64,000 nt of DNA from Anthonomus grandis grandis (Eukaryota; Arthropoda; Insecta; Coleoptera; Curculionidae), in the NCBI RefSeq assembly GCF_022605725.1, contig NC_065567.1:32467127-32531126 (forward strand). The letters run 5' to 3'. This document shows positions 9,901 through 18,829 of this stretch, in pieces; position 1 is the first letter of the stretch, and every line of letters starts with the position of its first letter. The position numbers and the translations under genes are program-made. The notes beneath the pieces were generated by a model. It had not been told where the DNA came from, made no database searches, and saw only the letters and a program-made list of their open reading frames with translations.

Positions 9901-10788
9901 ACACCCTCTGAACCTTTAGAATCTATTCACATAGACACCTTTCAAATTTGTAACACAAAATTTCTTACAATAATAGATGTATTTTCTAGATATACTCAAG
10001 CATACCCATTAGAACCAAGTTGCACAGCAACTATTGTGCTAGATAATTTATGTACTTTTATTAGTCATCACGGTTTACCACAACAAATTACTTGCGATAA
10101 TGGTACCGAATTCAAAACATCACTAATGATTGATTTTTGCAAATTACATAATATAAAAATACACTTTACCACCCCCGGTAATTCAAACAGTAATAGCCCT
10201 GTTGAAAGAGTCCATTCAACCCTTATAGATTTATTTAGAGTTTTAAAACTAAAAGAACCCAATGCCTCTACCAAGCAACTTATGTTATACGCAGTAATAG
10301 GCTATAATCTTGCATATCATAGTGTTACAAAACAGAGACCATTTGACATCATCAATGGCCGTGTAAAATCTTTAGACCCCTTCGATTTAACTGATGAAAT
10401 AATTCTCAATAAATACATTACGGATCGAAGAGAACGCCTTAAAATAATATATGACAATATATTTAAAACATCCCTAAATACTAAAATAAAACAAAACCAA
10501 AAACAAAATGAAAAACGTGAAACCCCCGTTGACATTCCTTCTGGTAGTAAAATTTATGTAAATGACAAACAAGCTCATAGATCAAAGGATAAACCTAGAA
10601 AGAAAATAGAAATTGTAAAGAAAGATATCGGAACTAAAGTTATTTCGAATAAAAAGAAAGTCATACATAAATCACAAATTCAAAAACCTAAAAGACTTTC
10701 TTTTCCGCAGGAAAATGAACCCCCTGATGATGACATATATCGCACTACTGGTAACTGCACCGACACAACAGATGACGGATCAGACTAA
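6955..10788 (+). CDS. pol: errantivirus Pol polyprotein (protease, RT, RNase H, integrase)
   Basis: 1277 residues from the ATG at 6955; the frame is open from 6919, so expression as a Gag-Pol fusion is possible. Domains in order: aspartic protease with DTG at residues 28-30; reverse transcriptase with the catalytic YMDD at 449-452; RNase H with acidic residues D598, E637 or E639, D664 and D707; a linker of about 200 residues; integrase with an HHCC zinc finger (H926, H931, C961, C964) and a D994, D1048, E1084 triad. The last two are separated by 35 residues (DD35E). It copies genomic RNA into DNA and inserts it. All catalytic residues are present and there are no stops. The 3' end overlaps env by about 74 bases. 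Confidence 0.93.
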   Translation: MIFDMNVETINSLPYLQIKQPPIKLLIDTGCSHSLLRPSIAEKHYPDKIYQFSSTLKTGVGEKEILFKADIPAFPEFKTNKNISFILYDFHNYFDGILGLNDLKNFGFNIDLINERLISKNNSLTLFYRQPEREKYKITVNAYEVLSAKIPVAHDDMDIILPETTIGNLYLPETLTTARHGFARVDIFNYSDKNIQIELNEPLRGHILPNFHKENFEFFHIEDLKNKPYNVNKSIPNFDINNLIRHEHLNPEEKSKLFKIIKEFSDIFHKENDKLTFTNKIKHEIKTTDEIPIHTKSYRYPFIHKQEVQRQINKMLDDGIIRPSSSPWSSPIWIVSKKLDSSGKQKWRIVNDYRNVNSKTIDDRYPLPNINDILDKLGRCTYFSTIDLSSGFHQIEMSPNSIEKTAFTVENGHYEYVRMPFGLKNAPATFQRIMDNILRDIQGKFCLVYMDDIIVFSTSLEEHIKHLKYVFEKLRDAKLKIQLDKSEFLRIEVEFLGHVITRNGIKPNPKKIDAIQKFPIPKTAKEIKSFLGLLGYYRRFIKGFAKLTKPFTKCLKKGATINLTPEYVEAFNICKNILCNDPILQYPNFEKPFLLTTDASNVAIGAVLSQGTIGSDLPIAYASRTLNPAELNYSTIEKELLAIVWATKYFRPYLFGRKFTIITDHKPLQYLFNMKEPNSRLVRWRLKLEEFDYDVKYKKGTQNTNADALSRIEINVIENQSLSGNPGDISDDINQYLSNESEDVTIEELDQLENIFDPTKKKIHIISDIQIRPPFNLQNIQNTQNIQNQQSDGNTVHSANEDPILNIPTTENCLNTYTNQIIITQKSNEKFNVLKTIHFNNKNRYHLTLTNNYEQEIIKFFKEYVNPKVVHCIYIMKSEINDLDYKISVILPNTFRHNSYKLIMTKLFLNDIIDKDMQLKLITNHHEKTCHRGINECLMSLKTLYYWPNMKNDLTEYINNCEICQQAKYDRHPPKIKFALTPTPSEPLESIHIDTFQICNTKFLTIIDVFSRYTQAYPLEPSCTATIVLDNLCTFISHHGLPQQITCDNGTEFKTSLMIDFCKLHNIKIHFTTPGNSNSNSPVERVHSTLIDLFRVLKLKEPNASTKQLMLYAVIGYNLAYHSVTKQRPFDIINGRVKSLDPFDLTDEIILNKYITDRRERLKIIYDNIFKTSLNTKIKQNQKQNEKRETPVDIPSGSKIYVNDKQAHRSKDKPRKKIEIVKKDIGTKVISNKKKVIHKSQIQKPKRLSFPQENEPPDDDIYRTTGNCTDTTDDGSD
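10701..10714 (+). promoter_or_regulatory. candidate splice acceptor for env mRNA
   Basis: TTTTCCGCAG, with the AG at 10709-10710, lies five bases before the env ATG at 10715 and inside the 3' end of pol. Its position matches the spliced env RNA known for errantiviruses. The likely donor is at 5194/5195, giving an intron of 5195-10710. Confidence 0.6.
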
Positions 10789-12424
10789 GAACGACTTATC
10801 AGTCACCCCTATAAATACGCCCTTACTCCCATTCCACCTTGGTAATGCACGAGTAATAGAAAATAAGCATACATTTATAAATTTTATAGACTTAGAACCC
10901 TTATTGTTAGAACTTAGTAATTTAGAAAACGCTTATAATATTTTAGATGCTTCTTGCAATAATACCAATATAATCAATTTAATGTTAATGCATCATATAA
11001 ATACTTTTAATTTGCTTACGCACGCAAAATATTTAATTAATGAAATAAAAATTAAATTAAATAATATCAAACCGCATAGAACGAAACGTGGACTATTAAA
11101 CGTTGTAGGAAAAACCTCAAAATGGTTATTTGGTACTCTGGACTCAGATGATGGAGAACGCTATGAAAAAGCTATTCAAGAATTACGTAATAATCAAAAT
11201 ACTTATAAAAAGGAATTAAATTTACAAATGTCTTTAACTAAAGAATTAATCAATAATTACAACAATACTATAAGCATATTAAATAAAAATCAAAAATCTT
11301 TACAGGCACATGTTAATCAATTTGAAAATCAAATGAACAAAACAATAACAGATATTTCAATACTCCTAAAATTACAAAATACTATAAACCATATAGTTAT
11401 TAACTGTCAAAGTTTTATAACAATTTTAGATAACATTGAAGATGCAATCTCATTTGCAAAATTAAATACCCTGCACAGCACAATACTGTCAGCTTCTCAA
11501 CTAGAACTAATAGTTTCAAATTTATCTACCCTTTATGGTACAGATAAAATATTAATGTTAGAGGACCTTAATTACTATTATCAATTAGCAGGACTACAAG
11601 TCAGCTTTTCAAAAAATAAAATAATTTTTGCAATTCATTTTCCAATATTCGTAAAAGAATCATTTGAATTGTTTCACCTGTTCTCAGTTCCTATAAACCA
11701 ATCCTTAATTGTACCCAAATCACCCTACCTTTTGATGGGCACTTATTCACAACAATACCAAGATGAAGCTTGTCCCAAGATTGAAAACCTCTACATATGC
11801 CGAGATGCTTTAAATCCAGAACTCAATGATTGTGTTACTACCCTCATCAAGAAAGCTGAGATGACGAAATGCCAACTACTCAATGTAAATGTAACCACAC
11901 CAATTATACGCCCTATTACCAATCAACATATTTTGGTAATACCTACTTCTACCAAGATTAAAATCCAGAAGCTGTGCCAGAATAAAGAAATCCTCTTCGT
12001 GACAGAACCAAGCCTAATTTCTATACCTTATAATTGTGGTATTAGTCTACTTGGATCCAAATTAATGAACAAGGAAGACACTGTGGAAAGCAGCCCTTTC
12101 TATCTACCAAAAATTAATTTCGACAATATTGAATTTAAACTTCACTCCGATGCTATTCAACTAGATTCCATTGATTTCAACCATGTCCAAAGACTACAGG
12201 AACAAGCTAAACTACTGAAGACCATTCCGGAAGATGACGACCCAGTCCACCCTATTACTTGGAGTTTCGCTACTACCCTTGGTTTATTGCTAATTGTTTT
12301 TACTATTGCCTTTGCAGTATACGAACTCCTAATTAAGAAGAAAGAAGAAAAAGAAGAAGAAGCTAACAACCCTACCAATGGTAAATCCGAAAACAGCCCT
12401 TCATCCCTGTTGTTTTCGTCTTAG
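10715..12424 (+). CDS. env: errantivirus Env-like fusion glycoprotein
   Basis: 569 residues from the ATG at 10715, in a different frame from pol and overlapping its end. A weakly hydrophobic N-terminus (about 4-16) may be a signal peptide. A furin-type RTKR motif at 122-125 is followed by a GLLN..G...K.LFGTLD segment, the arrangement of errantivirus Env and baculovirus F-type fusion proteins. A heptad-like Asn/Leu-rich region (about 150-250) follows. Cysteines cluster near 350-450. A transmembrane segment lies at about 516-540, with a Lys/Glu-rich cytoplasmic tail after it. In the family the protein sits in the plasma membrane and may mediate particle entry. It is uninterrupted here. Expression probably needs splicing. 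Confidence 0.88.
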   Translation: MNPLMMTYIALLVTAPTQQMTDQTKNDLSVTPINTPLLPFHLGNARVIENKHTFINFIDLEPLLLELSNLENAYNILDASCNNTNIINLMLMHHINTFNLLTHAKYLINEIKIKLNNIKPHRTKRGLLNVVGKTSKWLFGTLDSDDGERYEKAIQELRNNQNTYKKELNLQMSLTKELINNYNNTISILNKNQKSLQAHVNQFENQMNKTITDISILLKLQNTINHIVINCQSFITILDNIEDAISFAKLNTLHSTILSASQLELIVSNLSTLYGTDKILMLEDLNYYYQLAGLQVSFSKNKIIFAIHFPIFVKESFELFHLFSVPINQSLIVPKSPYLLMGTYSQQYQDEACPKIENLYICRDALNPELNDCVTTLIKKAEMTKCQLLNVNVTTPIIRPITNQHILVIPTSTKIKIQKLCQNKEILFVTEPSLISIPYNCGISLLGSKLMNKEDTVESSPFYLPKINFDNIEFKLHSDAIQLDSIDFNHVQRLQEQAKLLKTIPEDDDPVHPITWSFATTLGLLLIVFTIAFAVYELLIKKKEEKEEEANNPTNGKSENSPSSLLFSS

Positions 12425-12432
12425 GCGGGAGG
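12424..12432 (+). promoter_or_regulatory. polypurine tract
   Basis: GGCGGGAGG, purine-rich apart from one C, lies immediately before the 3' LTR. It is the expected primer site for plus-strand DNA synthesis. Confidence 0.7.
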
Positions 12433-12660
12433 AGTTATATGTATAATTTTGACGACCTGTATATTTAAATATGCTTATTAATTAATTATTTATCTTATGC
12501 TTTATATTCAATTTATTATGCTTTGTAATCACTTTAAGCTTATATATTCTCATGTAACCTATTGTTTAATAACTCTTTGCTCGTATGTCTTGTAAGTCGG
12601 TCACACCCTGTCATAATAAAAGTTTTTTAAAACACCCTCGTGTTGGAAACTTATTTAACT
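12433..12660 (+). repeat. 3' LTR
   Basis: 228 bp, with the same start (AGTTATATGT), end (TTATTTAACT) and length as the 5' LTR. I see no substitution between them. It is followed by TGTT (12661-12664). Confidence 0.93.
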
Positions 12661-14217
12661 TGTTTGGTTAACTATGTTTTTAAAACCAAACCCCGACCTA
12701 AGTGTTAAAAAAGCTGAAGGGGTGTCACTAGCCCGTTGTAAAGGAATGAATAAGACAGATGTTTCTGTGTATTTTAATTTACTTGAAACCACATTAATCG
12801 AAGGAGAAATAATGAACAAAGCTAGTCACATATTTAATATGGACGAAACGGGCTTACAATTAAATAATAAACCTGGTTATGTTATTGCTACAAAAGGCTC
12901 AAAAAATGTTGCTGCAATTACTGCTTCAGAGAAGGGAGAAATCATAACAGTAATATCATGTTGTAATGCAGAAGGTTATTACATACCACCTACTTGTATA
13001 TTCAAGGGGAAAAATAAAAAAGCTGAGTTTGACGATGGAATGCCCCCTGGCTCCACAATCAGCTTACATTAACACTGATATAATGTTTGCTTGGCTAAAA
13101 AATCAATTTATACCACGTAAACCGCAAGGTAAAGTTCTACTTTTACTGGATGGGTTTGCTAGCCATTGCAACTCATCAGAGATGCTTGAATACGCTGATG
13201 AACATGGTGTTATTCCTCTTTGCCTGCCTAGTCATACCACACAGTTTCTCCAACCTTTAGACAGATGTTTTTTTAAGAGCCTTAAAGCTTTCTTTAATAA
13301 TGCTTGCAACACATTTATTAGAACAAATCCAACTAGGAAAATTAACCGGTTACAATTTGGCCAGCTGCTATCTAAGGCGTGGTCAAAAGCTGCGACAGTT
13401 GAGAACAGTTGAGCTGTACCTGCTTTTAGGTCAACAGGTGTTTGTCCCTTTAATCCTTCAGCCATACCAGAGTAAGCATATTTGGGATCTGAAGAGGAAA
13501 TTTGGGTAAGTCCCTCTAACAAACGTATTTTTATTTATTTATTAAAAAAAACATTTTTAGATAATACGGCAACAGTTAATAATGATGCAAATAGGGCTAA
13601 TAATGATGAAAATCAAATGCCAAAACAAGAACAAGCAATACCATCCACGTCAACGTCAGGCTTGAATAACATACCATCGGAACGTGATGAAGATCAAAAT
13701 CAGGACACACCCGGAACACTGTTAAACAAATTTTCGCCTGTTCCAAGCACATCAGCTAATTTTGAAAATGCACGAAATAGAGCAAAACAGGTAGCTTGCG
13801 TCCTAACATCTCCGGAAAATATTCAAAAACAAAAATTGGCTAACGCGTGTAAGAAGGACAAAGAAAAGAAAAAAGAAATTTAAAAAAAACGACGATTATA
13901 AACAAGCAAAAACAAAAAAATAATGATGATGGGTCAAATGATTCCAAAAACCAAGAGCGAAAAAACTTAAATTAAATAAAGACGACTCATCCACAGATAC
14001 TGACACATCAGACGACTATGTTTCCGAATCTGAGGATTGCTCACAAGAAGACGATTCTACAGAATGCCTTGGATGTGGCGAGATATACAAACTCACAACT
14101 AAAACTGATGACTGGATTCAATGTAATCACTGCCCAAGGGGGTTCCATGAAAGCTGCTCTAAATATTTGAATCTCTGTGACCTATGTGGAAAAATTTTAT
14201 TAAAAAAGCGATGTTAA
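12661..14217 (+). pseudogene. pogo transposase, C-terminal part with PHD-like finger
   Basis: Continues the gene begun at 4416. The first frame (to 13072) carries LSVKKAEGVSLARCKGMN and the first catalytic Asp in NMDETGLQ. After a frame change near 13060 come LLLLDGFASHC (second Asp) and SHTTQFLQPLDRCFF (third Asp, 36 residues on). An in-frame TGA at 13410 and a TAA near 13472 interrupt the frame. A possible 55-bp intron (13506-13560, GTAAGT to TTTTTAG) follows, then a Ser/Thr/Gln-rich linker ending in a stop at 13881-13883. In another frame, about 14060-14217, lies a C4HC3 PHD-like zinc finger (C-X2-C, WIQCNHC, FHESC, CDLC). The breaks outside the retroelement show that the pogo copy had decayed on its own account too. 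Confidence 0.82.
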
Positions 14218-14451
14218 ATTAAGTTTTTTTAATGGGCCGTCTCACCCAGTATGGGTGAGCCAACTAACCCATAGCACCTAGGAGAGTTGGCCCATTCAGC
14301 TTATTTTTTTAAAACTGTTTGTAGAGTTAGATTTTTTAGTTTTTCTTTAAATGTTACTTTTGACGTTAACTGGAACAAATGCTTATGTTAAATCTCTTTT
14401 CTTTGGTTTGATTAACTTTGGGTTTTCATTTTATGGCATTTTTTTAAAAAG

Positions 14452-14476
14452 TGAGCCAACTATCCCGGACTTACCC
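14452..14476 (-). repeat. right TIR of pogo element
   Basis: Reads TATCCCGGACTTACCC at its outer end on the plus strand, the reverse complement of the left TIR with few mismatches. It is followed by TA at 14477-14478. Confidence 0.8.
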
Positions 14477-14578
14477 TAATTATTTATTTAACAACGTGTG
14501 CTAAACTCAATATGAAATAAAATTGTTAATAAAGTTTCAATACTTTTTTTTTGAGTAAATAAAGTAATTTAGTCCCTT

Positions 14579-15974
14579 TTGAAATATTTACAGGGGTTTA
14601 TTCCAGTAAAAAGCCAAACTGGTCTGCCTTTAAGCATAACGATATTAGACATTCTACGCAAAAATGAACTACTCTTAGAAAGACTTCGTGGGCAAGGTTA
14701 TGACGGCGCGGCAAATATGAGTGGCATATGGTGTTCAAGCCGAGATTTTAAAAGTATGACCAAACGCCTTATATGTGCACTGCGCCGCGGATAATTTAAA
14801 TTTAGTCTTGAATGACGTTGTAAAAAGTGTTGAGGAGGTCAGAAATTTTTATGATTTGGTTGAGAATGTCTGTTTTTTTTTGGCCATAGCATTAAACGAT
14901 GGGCGCTTTTGCAAAGTGTTGCTAAGAGTAAAATAACTTAAAAAAAATTGACACCTACCCGATGGTCATCAAGACACGATGCATTAGAGGCTCTTCGTTT
15001 TAGATATGTAGATATTTTAAAAGCACTGGCAAAAATAATTTTAACCTCAATAAATAGATCAGAAGTTACTGAAGCAAAATCTTTAAGAAAGCACATGGAA
15101 GAATTTGAAACAGTTTTTCTTATTATCCTTCAAACTAAAATATTAAAAGTTATTGATACTTTCATCAAAAATTTTACAAAAAAAAGATCAAAATATTGAA
15201 GCTGCGTCCAAAATGTTTACGACAGCTAATGAAACCATAAATAAAATAAGAAATGACTTTGATTTTATTAAAACCGAAGCTGTTCAATTAGCAGGGCAAT
15301 GGGGCACTACTAATGAATTTAAAAATAAAAGAATATCAAGATCAAAAATATATTTTGACGATAAAAACAACCATTATCAAGTTCAAACAAATGATGATTG
15401 GTGGAGAATAAACGTTTTTTTCAAAACAATAGATATAATAACAACTCAATTAAAAAATCGAAGTTCTGGGATTTTTTAAATTTATTCCTATTTTCGTGTT
15501 TTAACCCCAAGTATTTTACGAGATCCTTCTTTTTCTGACATTGAAATTCACAAAATGTGTCACACTCTGCACCTTAAATATTCAGAAGATATTGCGGATA
15601 CAATTTCTTCCCAGGTGCTTTCTTTTAGATATTGTTTTAATCACGACTTAAATAATTTAACGTCTATTTTTGATTTATTAGATTTTATTGTTGTTAAAAA
15701 TTATTTTTCGTCTTCGAGTTTCAGTGAGATTGTTACAGCTTGTAATATTTTTTTGGCCATTCCAGCTTCGGTTGCATCAGCTGAACGGTCTTTTTCAAAA
15801 TTAAAGTTAATAAAAACATACATAAGGAATTGCATGGCTGAAGAAAGATTATCAGCTTTAGCAATTATTTCCATAGAAAATGAGGAAGCTCGAAAAGTAG
15901 ATATTGCTAATGTAATAACCGATTTTGCGCATTCAAAAGCTAGGAAAAAAGATTTTTTTGGTAGTTTATAATTG
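14579..15974 (+). pseudogene. hAT-family transposase pseudogene
   Basis: Four plus-strand frames line up with ZMYM/DUF4371-type hAT transposases. The first (14579-14790) includes LRGQGYDGAANMSG with a catalytic Asp. Next are LTPTRWSSRHDALEALRFRYVDIL (from about 14948) and a middle helical region with NETINKIRNDFDFI and TNEFKNKR (15153-15480). The C-terminal dimerisation domain has IPASVASAERSFSKLKLIK with the catalytic Glu (about 15765-15820), ending at 15971. At least three frameshifts and stops separate the pieces, and the N-terminal zinc-finger region is missing. The copy is dead and 5'-truncated. Confidence 0.8.
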
Positions 15975-16248
15975 TTTTAGTGGTTTTTTCTTTAAATATT
16001 GTTTTTTGTTGTTATTTTATGTATCTGTTTTTTAATTTATTTTATTTTATTAATTATTGGTTTTTATGTTGATTTTGTGTTGTTTAAATTTTTTTAAATT
16101 ATAGTGAGTTAGTGTCAACTGTTTTGTTTGTTCGCTGTACGTGAAGAATATATATAGCTCTTCCTAAAAAATTGTTTTACTTTTTTTTTAAATTGTTTTT
16201 TATAAAAACCTATAGATTTTTGATTTTATTTGGGGCCCGGCAAAATTT
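15975..16248. other. hAT 3' non-coding region
   Basis: T-rich sequence between the transposase pseudogene and its terminus. No other feature seen. Confidence 0.4.
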
Positions 16249-16260
16249 GTTACGCCACTG
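16249..16260 (-). repeat. right terminal inverted repeat of the decayed hAT
   Basis: GTTACGCCACTG, the reverse complement of a CAGTGGCGTAAC-type hAT terminus, lies about 290 bp after the transposase stop. No matching left end is found upstream, in line with 5' truncation. Confidence 0.6.
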
Positions 16261-16374
16261 AATGTGTGTGTCTTACTACGGTATTGCATTGCTAGTATTT
16301 CTGGCTATCTTGTATTTAAAACGTGTAATATTTGTTGAAAGTTTAAATATTGCCATGGTTTAGGCATAGCCTAC

Positions 16375-16735
16375 TGCGGCAAATTAAGTTTCTTCCAAAA
16401 ATTCAGAAGTTTAAAACTAAAAAATATTACTTGTGATACATCATTAAAAAGCGGATTTTGCAAAGATTTTAAAAACGCAAATATCCAATACGGCATCCAT
16501 AAGAAAAAATAAAGTTGATGATGGTTGACAAAAAGCGAAACGTCGTATTGAAAATCTAAAAACACCATTATGTAGCACAAAAAGAGTGGCAATGCAAAAG
16601 TGCAAAATTGATTTTTCAAAAAAAATTTTTCGGAACCTTTTGAAATATTTAAAATTTTTGAACTGCTTATTGTTAAGCTCAAAAATTTTCAATTTTGCCT
16701 CAATTTAACCATCTTCGTATCTCTAAGACTCTTAG
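16375..16735 (-). repeat. dispersed repeat A, copy 3 (reverse orientation)
   Basis: Reverse complement of the repeat at 2296-2720, sharing the AAAGCGAAACGTCGTATTG block and the CCAATACGGCATCCATAAG block. Two overlapping minus-strand open frames here are by-products of the repeat. Confidence 0.75.
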
Positions 16736-18480
16736 AGGAAGTTTCTCCATACCCCTCAACATATCATCAGAAGATGACTGGGTAGGTGGTAGTCATTTTA
16801 TTTGCTCAATATACAGCGTTATCTGACCAGATATCTTAAAAATTCTTTCAGACTCTTAAAAATCTTGGATAATGATTAAAAAATAAAAAAAATCTCCATA
16901 TGCACGTAATTATGATTTATCAGTTATTATAGTTAGGAAGGAAATTCTATACGCAAAAAATGCTGTTTGCATAGATTATCTAATTTTATAGGAAGATTGA
17001 CAAATAATATACTGATAATCTATTCTATTAAAGATAATAAAAGAACCATTAAAGAACCAATTGAGATTGGGTATTCCTATATTTTTTCTACGGTAGCTAA
17101 AATGGCCCCGATAAGAGCATTGTTTTTAAAATTTCACGACATTTAATATATACTGTTCGTGGTTTTGCTTGAGCGAAATATTTTAATTGTGGCATTCTAC
17201 AATGACTGATATATTTATACAAGGTGAAGGTATTTTAAGAATTACAATTATTGAAATAATTTTCTAATAACAATGACAACGAAATCATTTTATTACCCTT
17301 CATTATGATACCTACCTCAGACCGAGATGGGATAGAATGGAAATTAACATTTCAATTAAAGAAAATAGATTTGTCTAAAATTTTGCAAAATTAACGCCTT
17401 TTTTGCTCTAATTTATTTGCATGGCCACTTCAATATTCAGTCGGAAACATTCCAAAAATCTTAATTTTTTTGTGACCATGACACTATTTGAAAGCTTTGT
17501 ACAAAAGACTTTCTTTTAAAAGAAAAATATGCGACCAATAAAGTTACGCTACATAGCCGGTATAGTCATAAGACGAGTATGCAAATGCATAAAGGAAATG
17601 ATTCATTCACACGGAAAGCGGAATATCAATATTATCATTATTATAAAAACGGGGTTATTAAGGGCAACCCAATTAAAATTCATCAAATTTTATTTCTTCT
17701 AAACACACGAAGAACAAAGATTCTTATGGCTTTGACGTTGATCTAAAAGCGATAAACCGAAGACGCTATAACTCATGTCTTTCTAATTTTTCGTCGGCGA
17801 ACCGCTTTTTGCATGGCAACAGATTTGGTTGGCGACTACTTCAGGGTCACATGGTCGTTTAATGGGAATCCTTCCTTTACTGCATTTTTTTTTTCAAATA
17901 ATTTTTGAATCTTGGTTTAGATATATTGTAAAGACCTTCATTATGAATGATCTTGTGGTTTCATTTTCGGGGTTTTATTAAAATCCCTCCTGTATAATTT
18001 TTGGTTTCTTTTTATTTGAAGAAGAGCCGCTGTGACTAAGGGAGATTTTTGTTCGATTTGCACCTGCGATGAAGATTCAGTATATATTGAAATTAAACAT
18101 TAAGTAGCAGCAAGTTTGATGGGGTTTTAAATAAGGCGTTTTTGAAATTGGTTGTATTATAACTGTGCAATCATTTTTTATTTGTCACATTTAATTAAAA
18201 TTGATATGTGTTATTATAAGAGTTTGTACAAATTGCGATGAATAAAAATGTATTTGATTTGACTTCAAATGTGTTTGATTCAAACATGTGTTTGTATGGT
18301 ATAACATCTTTCGGACACGTATGCAACAATTGTTTTGGGTACTTTCCTTAAGAGATATTATTAGAAAGGATGATGGATAATTTTTACAGTCAATATGCTT
18401 CGTTGAAGAATTAAATTGAAACCCTCATTAAGTAGAGAGAAAGGTGACCATCAGAAAAAAGAAACAATTTTTTTTATGTT
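16736..18480. other. unassigned AT-rich sequence
   Basis: No coding region, inverted repeat or repeat relative could be supported. This may be intergenic DNA, an intron, or strongly decayed repeats. Confidence 0.4.
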
Positions 18481-18583
18481 TTTGCGACTGAGTATTACTA
18501 GGGGTCTATAACTAAATTAGCACAAAAAATTATGTTTTTTTTTTGCAAAATTTTCGAAAATTTTTTTTTACAGGAAATCCGGA

Positions 18584-18821
18584 AAAATGGATCAGTGCTA
18601 CAGAAAACTTCAAATATTCCCATTTTGGCCTCGAATCCATGTGGTATAGAAATGAAACGGTGTTATGCAAAAAAAGTGAAAGTACAGTTTTCATTCTTAT
18701 CTTCAATATCCAAAGGCAGATTCACGGACGGGAATTGACAAAGAGTTCTTCCCCCAGAATTTTTGAAAAAAAAAATACCACAAATAATTTGAAAAAAATT
18801 AATCCAAATGACAAAAATTGA
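18584..18821 (+). other. weak exon-like open segment, unrecognised
   Basis: A T-run ending in TTTTTTTTTACAG (about 18563-18575) precedes a frame that begins NPEKWISATENFKYSHFG and continues LESMWYRNETVLCKKS, open to 18821. Amino-acid composition at the start looks protein-like, then becomes Lys/Asn-rich. I recognise no family. It could be a decayed exon or chance. Confidence 0.18.
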
Positions 18822-18829
18822 ATTTTAGG

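Larger units (their letters stand above)
4788..12660 (+). mobile_element. complete errantivirus-type (gypsy superfamily) endogenous retrovirus
   Basis: A 7873-bp element bounded by two 228-bp LTRs that begin AGTTA and end TAACT, with a 4-bp TGTT target duplication, a tRNA-Ser-like primer site and a polypurine tract. It encodes gag, pol (protease, RT, RNase H, integrase with DD35E) and an env-like membrane protein, all uninterrupted. Reading base by base I find no difference between the LTRs. Since LTRs are identical at integration, this insertion should be recent. It sits inside a pogo transposase gene, in the same orientation. Insect errantiviruses are known to be expressed in gonads and controlled by piRNAs. 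Whether this copy is active cannot be told from sequence alone. Confidence 0.93.
3914..14476 (+). mobile_element. pogo-like DNA transposon, split by an LTR element
   Basis: The left terminus reads GGGTAATTCCGGGAGAG and the right terminus, reverse complemented, reads GGGTAAGTCCGGGATAG, so the two form terminal inverted repeats. Each is flanked by TA (3912-3913 and 14477-14478), the expected Tc1/mariner/pogo target duplication. Subterminal blocks rich in GGGCCATCT and AGTTGGCCCA occur near 4225-4305 and 14232-14300. Subtracting the inserted retroelement and its 4-bp duplication leaves about 2.7 kb, a normal size for a pogo element. The single transposase gene is split at 4784-4787/12661. Confidence 0.85.

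Noticed and set aside
14480..16260. hAT element interrupted by the pogo insertion
   Set aside because: No hAT N-terminal sequence was found upstream of 3914; that side holds a mariner-like relic instead, so the hAT is simply truncated.
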